Shown: positions 6,723 through 13,495 of the stretch, in pieces | How the letters are laid out: every line of letters begins with the position of its first letter | How positions within the stretch are numbered: position 1 is the first letter of the stretch | Assembly: GCA_022706865.1 (NCBI GenBank) | Contig: JAKJBT010000028.1 | Location: forward strand, 1-19,392 | DNA: 19,392 bases | Origin: Bacillota bacterium | GTDB taxonomy: Bacteria > Bacillota_A > Clostridia > Lutisporales > Lutisporaceae | Reading direction: 5' to 3' | Made by a program: the position numbers and the translations under genes | Notes under the pieces: model-generated | What the model saw: only the letters and a program-made list of their open reading frames with translations | Told to the model about the DNA's origin: nothing | The model's database searches: none

Positions 6723-9380
6723 TTACTCCTTATAAACAGCTTTCATGAATATTTTTAATATCTCGTTTACCAGGAATGGAATCAAAGCAAATACAATTAC
6801 CAGGCTCCAATCATACAAGCTTAGAGTGTGGACTTTAAATGCCCTTGCAAAGACCGGTATTGTTATTACACCGAATTGCAGGATAAAACCTACAATAATT
6901 GCACCTATCAGCTTCATATTTGTGAAGAATCCAATTTGGAATATGGATTTTGTTGCATTTCTCATTGAAAGTGAGAAGAACAGCTGTGAAGCAACAATTA
7001 CAACAAAGGACATTGTCCTGGCATAAGTCAGTACTTCTTCGGGTATTTCACCTGAACCCAGACTGTACCCGAATTCATGAAGTCCGAGATAAAAGGCTGC
7101 CAAAGTTAATATACCTATGAGTAGACCGCCGGTAATTGCTTTTACGCCTGCGCCTCTTGCAAAGAAACTTTCTTTGGAATCCCTGGGCTTTTTCTTCATG
7201 ACGTCCTTGTCCCCGGGGTCCACACCAAGTGCAATAGCCGGTAATGTATCGGTAATAAGGTTCATCCAGAGAATTTGGGTCGGCAGCAACGGTACCGGCC
7301 AGAAGAACAATATGGATGCAAATATCGAAATAACTTCTCCGAGATTGCAGGACAGCAGGAATATTACGGATTTCTTAATATTGTTATAAATATTTCTGCC
7401 TTCCTCTATTGCATGAACTATAGTTGTGAAGTTATCATCGGTCAATATCATATCACTGGCACCCTTGGCCACATCAGTTCCGGTTATGCCCATTGCAACA
7501 CCGATATCTGCGTACTTCAGAGAAGGAGCGTCATTAACACCGTCACCGGTCATGGATACTATGTTGCCGTGGGATTTGAATGCTTTGACTATCTTGACCT
7601 TGTGTTCAGGTGACACCCTGGCAAATACTCTGTAGTTACCTATTCTTTCTGCAAATTCCTCATCTGACAATTCATCGATTTCGGAGCCTGTTATGCTCTG
7701 ATCTCTTGATTCGGCAATTCCCAGCTCCCTGGCAATTGCTACCGCAGTATTCTTGTGATCTCCGGTTATCATTATTGATGTAATCCCGGCATTTTTTGCT
7801 TCCCTTATGGAATCCTTGACTTCCAGCCTCGGAGGATCTATCATTCCGACAAAGCCTATTACCGTCAAGTCTTTTTCCATTTCCTCAGGTGTTATTATGC
7901 AGCCGGTATCTTTAAATGCTGCTCCAAGTACCCTTAAAGCTTCATCGGACATTTCTTCGGCGACTTTCATGTAATCGGCTTTCATTTCATCGGTTAAAGG
8001 CACTATCTTTCCGTTTACCAGGGCACTTGTTGATATTTTTAATATATTATCCAGAGCTCCTTTTGTATGGACTCTGTAACCGTTTCCTTCTTCATTCAGA
8101 GTTGACATTAGTTTTCTATCCGAATCAAAGGGTTTTTCTCCCACCCTTTTGTACTTTTCATTCAAGCTTGTCTTTGCCATGTTATATTTGTCCCCCATAA
8201 CCACCAGGGCTATTTCTGTGGGGTCTCCGGTGCCAAAGCCGTTTTCATAAGTGGCATCCGAGCATAAAACAAAGGTCTTAATCATTTGTGCTTCATCCTC
8301 AGAGGCATTGAAGGAGGTCTGTGAAGCGGGTAATTCCTTCAGATTATTCATGGTGTAGTGTTTAACAACAGTCATTTTGTTTTGTGTAAGTGTTCCTGTC
8401 TTATCGGAACAGATTATATTAACACAACCAAGAGTTTCCACTGCCGGAAGCTTTTTGACTATGGCATTGATTTTTGACATTCTAGTAACCCCAAGAGCCA
8501 GCACTATGGCCACTATTGCCGCCAAGCCTTCCGGAATTGCAGCAACAGCAAGGCTTATTGCCGTCAGGAACATCTCGAAAAGTTCTCTTTTTTGTATAAG
8601 TGCGACTATGAAAATAAGAGCACATATTCCTATGCACAAAAAGCCAAGTATCCTTCCCAGTTCATCAAGCCTTTTCTGGAGAGGTGTCATTTCATCACTG
8701 TCTTCGTCAAGTATTTTTGCTATTTTCCCTATCTCTGTTTCCATAGCCGTAGCAACGACAACACCCTCACCTCTGCCGTAAGTGGACAGCGTGGACATGA
8801 ATGCCATGTTCGACAAGTCACCAAGGGGTGCCTTGGGGTCTTCAAAAACAGCATGTGCATTTTTATCTGTCGGAACAGATTCTCCTGTAAGTGCTGACTC
8901 TTCTATCTGCAGATTTACACTTTCGAGGAGCCTGAGGTCTGCAGGAATATATCTTCCGGCGTCAATAATGACTATATCGCCGGGAACCAGTTCTTCGGAG
9001 TCGATTTCTTTCACTTCGCCGTCGCGTCTTACAAGGGCTTTGGGAGTAGTCATCTTCTGAAGTGCTTCAATTGCTTTTTCCGCTTTATATTCTTGTATAA
9101 CTCCTATTACTGCATTCAATACGACAACCATAAGAATGATAATGGCATCTACATATTCACCTATGAGAATGGTAACTATTGATGCTGCCAGAAGTATGTA
9201 TATCAGCATATCCTTAAGCTGTCCCAGAAACAAGGAAATCAGGCTTTTTTTCGGCTTTCCCTTTAACTTGTTCTCTCCGAATTTTTCCAGCCTTATCAAA
9301 GCTTCTTCGCTTGTAAGGCCGGTGGATTGGCTGACTTCGAATTCCCTCAGCACTTCTTCCTTTGATTTTGAAAACCACAT
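6723..9380 (-). CDS. P-type IIA cation ATPase (Ca2+-ATPase type; probable Mn2+/Ca2+ exporter)
   Basis: The 885-residue membrane pump expels a divalent cation using ATP. In order: N-terminal actuator region with TGES at 165-168, TM4 ion motif IPEGL at 282-286, phosphorylation site DKTGTLT (Asp326), nucleotide-binding KGA at 440-442, the hinge TGDGVNDAP at 611-619, TM5 NLGE at 679-682 (Asn and Glu ligands as in SERCA site I), and TM6 NLITD at 707-711. The TM8 position where SERCA has a ligand Glu appears to be Gln799, so one Ca2+ site may be altered. Family motifs say Ca2+-ATPase. The Mn2+ riboswitch in its leader points to Mn2+ export, as for the lactococcal pump YoaB that carries the same riboswitch class. 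It stands alone between its leader and its own terminator, convergent with the hydrolase operon. Confidence 0.95.
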   Translation of the reverse strand: MWFSKSKEEVLREFEVSQSTGLTSEEALIRLEKFGENKLKGKPKKSLISLFLGQLKDMLIYILLAASIVTILIGEYVDAIIILMVVVLNAVIGVIQEYKAEKAIEALQKMTTPKALVRRDGEVKEIDSEELVPGDIVIIDAGRYIPADLRLLESVNLQIEESALTGESVPTDKNAHAVFEDPKAPLGDLSNMAFMSTLSTYGRGEGVVVATAMETEIGKIAKILDEDSDEMTPLQKRLDELGRILGFLCIGICALIFIVALIQKRELFEMFLTAISLAVAAIPEGLAAIVAIVLALGVTRMSKINAIVKKLPAVETLGCVNIICSDKTGTLTQNKMTVVKHYTMNNLKELPASQTSFNASEDEAQMIKTFVLCSDATYENGFGTGDPTEIALVVMGDKYNMAKTSLNEKYKRVGEKPFDSDRKLMSTLNEEGNGYRVHTKGALDNILKISTSALVNGKIVPLTDEMKADYMKVAEEMSDEALRVLGAAFKDTGCIITPEEMEKDLTVIGFVGMIDPPRLEVKDSIREAKNAGITSIMITGDHKNTAVAIARELGIAESRDQSITGSEIDELSDEEFAERIGNYRVFARVSPEHKVKIVKAFKSHGNIVSMTGDGVNDAPSLKYADIGVAMGITGTDVAKGASDMILTDDNFTTIVHAIEEGRNIYNNIKKSVIFLLSCNLGEVISIFASILFFWPVPLLPTQILWMNLITDTLPAIALGVDPGDKDVMKKKPRDSKESFFARGAGVKAITGGLLIGILTLAAFYLGLHEFGYSLGSGEIPEEVLTYARTMSFVVIVASQLFFSLSMRNATKSIFQIGFFTNMKLIGAIIVGFILQFGVITIPVFARAFKVHTLSLYDWSLVIVFALIPFLVNEILKIFMKAVYKE

Positions 9381-9494
9381 GTTTCTTCACGCTCCGTTCG
9401 TATAAATAGTATTGGATATAATCAACATTCTTTATAAAAAGAGTGCATTGATTCAATTAAATTATTTCAAGGGTTATACTCTTCTGCTGTGCTT

Positions 9495-9547
9495 AAAAAA
9501 AACCTTTAGCAAAATCTTATCATTACAGATAAAATTATGCTAAAGGT
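9495..9547 (-). terminator. Riboswitch expression platform: intrinsic terminator
   Basis: On the minus strand ACCUUUAGCA (9547-9538) pairs perfectly with UGCUAAAGGU (9511-9502). The stem extends inward to about 20 bp with two mismatches and a 6-nt loop, then eight U (9502-9495). The first arm includes the CCUUU that also closes the aptamer's P1 stem, so the two structures exclude each other. The 54-nt hairpin lies 114 nt before the ATPase start, so it would stop transcription before the gene unless the aptamer is folded. Confidence 0.9.
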
Positions 9548-9643
9548 CTTACTCTTTGAATCGTCAAAGGATTAAGCCAGACAGCACACCAGCTGCCGGT
9601 TGTTGACTTAAATCACCTTTATCAGGCAGTTACTCCCCTTTAA
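9541..9643 (-). ncRNA. yybP-ykoY Mn2+ riboswitch aptamer
   Basis: The minus-strand RNA begins UUAAAGGGGAGUAAC (9643 down to 9629) and ends AGUAAGACCUUU (to 9542). These are the conserved flanks of the yybP-ykoY class: P1 is AAAGG with CCUUU, and the GGGGAGUA and AAGACC segments form the first metal-binding loop. A second arm UUAAG...CUUAA encloses UCAACAACC and a GGCAGC/GCUGUC stem, corresponding to the second metal-contacting loop. The class binds Mn2+ and usually switches genes on. Placement before a P-type ATPase is a classic arrangement. A Rfam covariance search (yybP-ykoY family) would confirm it. Confidence 0.92.
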
Positions 9644-9670
9644 CAGAAAATATTTATACAGCCTACTTTT

Positions 9671-9676
9671 ATTATA
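9671..9676 (-). promoter_or_regulatory. Probable -10 box of the ATPase/riboswitch transcript
   Basis: TATAAT on the minus strand lies about 28 nt before the aptamer's first bases, a sensible distance for a transcript starting just before the riboswitch. The hexamer 17 bp upstream (TCAAAA) is a poor -35, so only the -10 is called. Confidence 0.5.
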
Positions 9677-9840
9677 GAATACCATATCCGGTATTTTGAT
9701 ACAATATCTAATTTTGCGATTATTGTAAGGTTTATTGCTGTTTTGATGATGTCAAGGAGTGTACATGCTACATAATAATGATAGGGGAATGAAGTTTCTT
9801 TAATTTATATAAACAGAACAATAAAAAAGGGGGTGAGGTT

Positions 9841-10182
9841 TTGGAGCATGTATATGATTCACAAAACAGGCTTCAGGGATATGTTGACGGTGATGTGATT
9901 TATGACGGCTGGAACCGTGTTGCAGGTTATACAGATGGCCGGATGATTTACGATGAATATTCCAACCCTATGGCATATGTAGACGACAGGTTTGTTTACG
10001 GAATGGATGGCAGGCCTATAGGGTTTTATAGTAACGACTACAGACTATACGATATGTCAGGCAGGTATATGGGCTATGGGAATCAAGGCTTCAGAGGATT
10101 GCTTGGTACTGTGCTTCTCCTGTTGCTTCTCAGACGCTTCAGAAGGCGCAGACGAAGACGCAGGTTTGGATTCGGATTTTAG
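9841..10182 (+). CDS. Small repeat protein (4-fold beta flower-like) with Arg-rich tail
   Basis: The 113-residue protein starts at TTG after a GGGGGTGAGG ribosome binding site; the only later in-frame ATG options would delete repeats. Residues 4-82 consist of about five 16-residue units of the pattern (I/V)YD-x-x-x-R-x-x-GY-x-DG-x, like proteins annotated as '4-fold beta flower' domain. Then comes GLLGTVLLLLLL (86-97), a short hydrophobic stretch, and a tail with ten arginines between 98 and 108, ending FGFGF. The Arg codons are mixed (AGA, AGG, CGC, CGA), so the run is not a simple DNA repeat. The tail could bind membrane lipid or nucleic acid, or act as a C-terminal anchor. It lies divergent from the ATPase leader and convergent with the response regulator. 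Function unknown. Confidence 0.8.
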   Translation: MEHVYDSQNRLQGYVDGDVIYDGWNRVAGYTDGRMIYDEYSNPMAYVDDRFVYGMDGRPIGFYSNDYRLYDMSGRYMGYGNQGFRGLLGTVLLLLLLRRFRRRRRRRRFGFGF

Positions 10183-10234
10183 CTCTGTGTATATTTTACA
10201 ATGGAACAGAAAAGCTACAAAAGAAATTCCCCGC

Positions 10235-10924
10235 TTACTTTCTGAAGCGATAGCCTACTCCGCTGACGGTATCAATATATTTTTTTTCATTCCCTGTGTC
10301 ATCAATTTTTTTTCTTATTGACGCAATGTGCATATCTATAGTTCGTGTTTCGGGGCTGTAGTCTGCCCCGCCTATTGCATTCATTATTGCTTCCCTTGAT
10401 AAAGCCACTCCTGCATTGGAAGCCAAAAGGCAAAGTATTTCAAATTCTTTAAATGACAAATCGATAACCTTGTCATTTTTCTTTAATGTTCTTTCTTTCA
10501 TGTCAATATACAAATCACCAAACAACAGGCAGGAATTCATATTTGAAGGTATCAGCTGCGTTCTTCTCAGAACTGCATTCAGTCTGGCGATAAGCTCCCT
10601 TTGGTGAAAGGGTTTTGTTATATAATCATCCGCACCTATCTCAAGTCCCAGTATAGCTTCAAGCTTATCATCATTTTCAGTGACAATGATTATTGCAACA
10701 GAATGAAAAACAGGATGATTTCTAATCTGTTTCAATACTTCTATTCCGTTCATATCCGGAAGGTTCAGATCCAGTAATACTGCGTGAATATCATGACCTT
10801 TCAAATGCAGCAGGGCATCATTGCCATTTGTTGCTTTTATAGCTGAAAAACCATGCTTTTCAAGTGTTGCACATATAATTTTCAGTGTGATGGGGTCGTC
10901 TTCTACTACTAGAACATATTTCAT
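10235..10924 (-). CDS. OmpR/PhoB-family response regulator
   Basis: The 229-residue cytoplasmic DNA-binding regulator has an N-terminal receiver domain with the acidic pair at E8-D9-D10, phosphoacceptor Asp52 in LLDLNLPDMNG, Thr82 and Lys104 in TKPF, all required residues present. A C-terminal winged helix follows (LSFKEFEILCLLASNAG... to ETRTIDMHIASIRKKID...VSGVGYRF). A GGGTGAG site precedes the ATG. No standard partner kinase lies beside it. The divergent gene encodes a hybrid kinase with its own receiver and HPt, which could pass phosphate to this regulator; that link is inference from proximity and shared promoter DNA. Confidence 0.93.
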   Translation of the reverse strand: MKYVLVVEDDPITLKIICATLEKHGFSAIKATNGNDALLHLKGHDIHAVLLDLNLPDMNGIEVLKQIRNHPVFHSVAIIIVTENDDKLEAILGLEIGADDYITKPFHQRELIARLNAVLRRTQLIPSNMNSCLLFGDLYIDMKERTLKKNDKVIDLSFKEFEILCLLASNAGVALSREAIMNAIGGADYSPETRTIDMHIASIRKKIDDTGNEKKYIDTVSGVGYRFRK

Positions 10925-10976
10925 AAAAGTCTCACCCTTTTCAATTAAATATGTAATAATTGTGCTATTAAGATAA

Positions 10977-11005
10977 ATTATAACAAAATTTGACTATGAT
11001 AACAA
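10977..11005 (-). promoter_or_regulatory. Sigma-A-type promoter of the response regulator gene
   Basis: On the minus strand TTGTTA (11005-11000) and TATAAT (10982-10977) are separated by 17 bp, a near-consensus vegetative promoter about 53 nt before the ATG. Its spacer overlaps the -35 of the opposite promoter. Confidence 0.75.
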
Positions 11006-11019
11006 AGTATTGATATAAA
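10990..11019 (+). promoter_or_regulatory. Sigma-A-type promoter of the hybrid kinase gene
   Basis: TTGACT (10990-10995) and TATAAA (11014-11019) are 18 bp apart; TATAAT at 11020-11025 is an alternative -10. The -35 sits inside the spacer of the divergent response-regulator promoter, so polymerase binding at one could hinder the other. Confidence 0.65.
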
Positions 11020-11050
11020 TATAATATAGATTCTAACCGGGGTGAAAGTA

Positions 11051-13336
11051 ATGCGAAAGAAAAAATATGACAATATTTTTGATAATGGGCATACTCCTAT
11101 GCTGATAATTGATAGTGATACAGGCGAAATCAAGGATGGGAATCAGGCCGCCTGCAACTTTTACGGATATACCAGGGACAAGCTTCTGAAGCTGAAAATT
11201 ACGGATATCAATACCCTTAGTCAGGAAGAAGTATTTGAAGAAATGAACAAAGCCAGGAAAGAGGACAGAAAATATTTCAGGTTTAAGCATAAGCTGTCCA
11301 ATGGAGAAATAAAAGAAGTGGAAGTATACAGCGGGCCGATATCCGGGCATATGGGATCACTTCTGTTTTCAATAATTCATGATGTTGAGGACAAGAGGGA
11401 AATGGAGCGCACCATCAGGCTTCAGGAAAGCTATTTTATGAGCTTGTATGAAAATTCTCCCGAGGCAATAGCAATTCTTGACAATGAATTCAGAGTGATT
11501 AGTATTAACAGTAGTTTTGAGAGGATATTTCAGTATTGCATTGATGAAATAAGGAATAAGAGTATTACTGATGTTCTGTGTGAAAAGAAGTCTTATGATG
11601 AGTCCGCTTATTTCAAAGACAGTATAAACAGAGGTGAATTTGTAAGAAAGGATACTGTTCGAAGGAGAAAGGACGGAGAGCCGGTAGAGGTATCTTTCCT
11701 TGGATATCCGATAATATCCCATGGGGAGCAGATAGGAGTATATGTTCTGTATTCGGATTTAAGCAAGATTAATGAGGAGAAAAGAGAGCAAGAGAAAAAG
11801 ATTCAAATGTACATAAATATGCTGGAGGATGCCAGGCTTAAGGCGGAAGAGGCCAGTAAGTTCAAAACGCAATTCATTGCGAATATGACACATGAAATAC
11901 GGACTCCCGTGAATGGAATAGCAGGAATATTAGAGCTTTTGAAGGATGAGCAGCTTCCTGACGAGCAAAGAGAATATTTTCATATGCTGGATTACTCTGT
12001 GAACAGGCTGTCTTCAATCATCAATGATGTAACGGATATATCAAGGATTGAAGCAGGCAAGCTGGAGCTTAGAAATATCAAGTTTAATACAAGGCAGCTT
12101 ATAAATGACGCAGCGGCGTACTATAAGGTGCAAGCGAGCAGAAAGGGGCTTGACCTGAGGTGCAGCATCGATCCTGAACTGCCGGATTTTTTGATTGGTG
12201 ATCCGGATAAACTGAATCAGGTATTGTTCAATCTGCTGTCAAATGCCGTTAAGTTCACCGAAATAGGGCATATTGGCATTGAAGTCAGGGCAGCCGGCAA
12301 AGCTGCAGACAATGTAAGCGTCAATTTCAGCGTTAGTGATACCGGAATAGGTATTCCGAAAGAAAAGGCTAAACATATATTTGAAGATTTCTTTCAGCTG
12401 GAAACAATAAATAACAGAAAGTACGGCGGAACAGGTCTTGGGCTTTCAATATCAAAGAAACTGATCCAACTAATGGGCAGCGATATTACAGTTGAAACAA
12501 AAATTGAGGGAGGCTGTATTTTTTCCTTTACGGTTGAATTTCCCGTACCTGAACCCCGGGAAGAGGAAAGGAGCAGCTTTAAGAGCACCGGGTGCTGCAA
12601 AGGGATGCTTCCTGAACTGAATATACTTGTTGTTGAGGATGACAGCGTTAACCAAAAGGTAATAAAAGGGCTTTTGGAAAGGGCAAAGTGCAGCGTCACT
12701 ATAGCCGCAAACGGAAAAGAAGCGCTTAAAATATTGGATAAGAGATTGTTTGATGTTATTCTGATGGATATATATATGCCTGAATTGAATGGCCTTGAAA
12801 CTGCAAAGCTTATCCGCAAAAGAGAAGCACTGAAGGACAGGTATACGCCGATTATTGCATTAACAGCAGCTGTGCAGAATGAAGATAGGGAGAATTACAT
12901 AAGTGCAGGATTTGATGATTATATTGCAAAGCCTTGCGGGAGAGAGCAATTATTTGACAAAATTGTAGAGGCGCTGAAAGTTGGATGCAGAAAAAAGGTA
13001 TTTAACATGGAGCCGCTTATTCAAAGGCTGGAAGGCGATTATAACCTCTTGAATGATATTATTGATGAGGTTACAAGCAGCGAATACGAAAGAGAATTCT
13101 TCGTAGGGATTGAGGACTGCATTAAGAAAAAGGATTTGGAAAGGCTGAGCAGTTATATTCATAAGTTCAGGGGCAGCATTTCTCATTTTCAAGCCGGTGC
13201 AATTAATGAAGTACTGAGTGAAATAAAAGTAAAGTGTAAAGAACGGGACTTTTCCGGTATAGAAAAACTATGCGGAAGACTAAGGCTTGAATATATACGA
13301 TTGAAGGAATGCCTTACGTTGTACAATAACAAATGA
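11051..13336 (+). CDS. Cytoplasmic hybrid sensor histidine kinase (PAS-PAS-HisKA-HATPase-REC-HPt)
   Basis: The 761-residue phosphorelay protein shows two PAS domains (about 6-113 and 125-240), a short coiled linker (245-270), HisKA with His281 in FIANMTHEIRTPVNG, an HATPase domain with N394/N398, DTGIGIP and GGTGLGLS boxes, a receiver with Asp573 (LMDIYMP) and Lys627, and a C-terminal HPt-like helical domain with His704 in YIHKFRGS. No membrane segment or signal peptide, so it senses a cytoplasmic cue. The frame opens at GTG 11042, but GGGGTGA lies 6 bases before ATG 11051, and the paralog at 13496 starts at the same point (MR...). Having both REC and HPt, it can run a full internal relay to a free regulator, possibly the divergent OmpR-type protein or Spo0A. 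Confidence 0.93.
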   Translation: MRKKKYDNIFDNGHTPMLIIDSDTGEIKDGNQAACNFYGYTRDKLLKLKITDINTLSQEEVFEEMNKARKEDRKYFRFKHKLSNGEIKEVEVYSGPISGHMGSLLFSIIHDVEDKREMERTIRLQESYFMSLYENSPEAIAILDNEFRVISINSSFERIFQYCIDEIRNKSITDVLCEKKSYDESAYFKDSINRGEFVRKDTVRRRKDGEPVEVSFLGYPIISHGEQIGVYVLYSDLSKINEEKREQEKKIQMYINMLEDARLKAEEASKFKTQFIANMTHEIRTPVNGIAGILELLKDEQLPDEQREYFHMLDYSVNRLSSIINDVTDISRIEAGKLELRNIKFNTRQLINDAAAYYKVQASRKGLDLRCSIDPELPDFLIGDPDKLNQVLFNLLSNAVKFTEIGHIGIEVRAAGKAADNVSVNFSVSDTGIGIPKEKAKHIFEDFFQLETINNRKYGGTGLGLSISKKLIQLMGSDITVETKIEGGCIFSFTVEFPVPEPREEERSSFKSTGCCKGMLPELNILVVEDDSVNQKVIKGLLERAKCSVTIAANGKEALKILDKRLFDVILMDIYMPELNGLETAKLIRKREALKDRYTPIIALTAAVQNEDRENYISAGFDDYIAKPCGREQLFDKIVEALKVGCRKKVFNMEPLIQRLEGDYNLLNDIIDEVTSSEYEREFFVGIEDCIKKKDLERLSSYIHKFRGSISHFQAGAINEVLSEIKVKCKERDFSGIEKLCGRLRLEYIRLKECLTLYNNK

Positions 13337-13338
13337 GG

Positions 13339-13372
13339 AGGAACTTGGAACCAACAAGTTCCTTTTATTTTA
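13339..13372 (+). terminator. Intrinsic terminator after the hybrid kinase
   Basis: AGGAACTTG (13339-13347) pairs perfectly with CAAGTTCCT (13355-13363), with a 7-nt loop, followed by TTTTATTTT. It starts just past the kinase stop, so the kinase and the downstream GGDEF-EAL gene should be separate transcripts. Confidence 0.9.
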
Positions 13373-13495
13373 CAATATTTTTACAATATCCGTCATGTTT
13401 TTTACACGAGTATTATATACTAAAATTTAAACATTTAACATTAATCAGCGAAGCTTTTCAGATTAATGCATTGGAGGATCAGGGAGGGAAGTACA

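Larger units (their letters stand above)
9381..9840. other. 460-bp intergenic region: ATPase leader plus upstream region of the repeat-protein gene
   Basis: Reading leftward it holds a weak minus-strand promoter (-10 at 9671-9676), the Mn2+ aptamer, its terminator and a 114-nt remainder of the leader down to the ATPase start. The right part (about 9700-9840) should contain the promoter of the plus-strand gene at 9841, but I see no convincing -35/-10 pair there, and no other gene. Confidence 0.8.

Noticed and set aside
6745..9405. Several plus-strand open frames across the ATPase gene
   Set aside because: They are antisense shadows of a clearly conserved P-type ATPase and show no recognisable motifs.
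9679..9694. ATACC...GGTAT palindrome near the ATPase promoter, considered as a regulator operator
   Set aside because: Arms are only 5 bp and do not match any operator I can name; it may be chance in AT-rich DNA.
10076..10321. Open frame overlapping the beta-repeat gene and the response regulator end
   Set aside because: Lies in other frames across two supported genes, with no ribosome binding site or family features.
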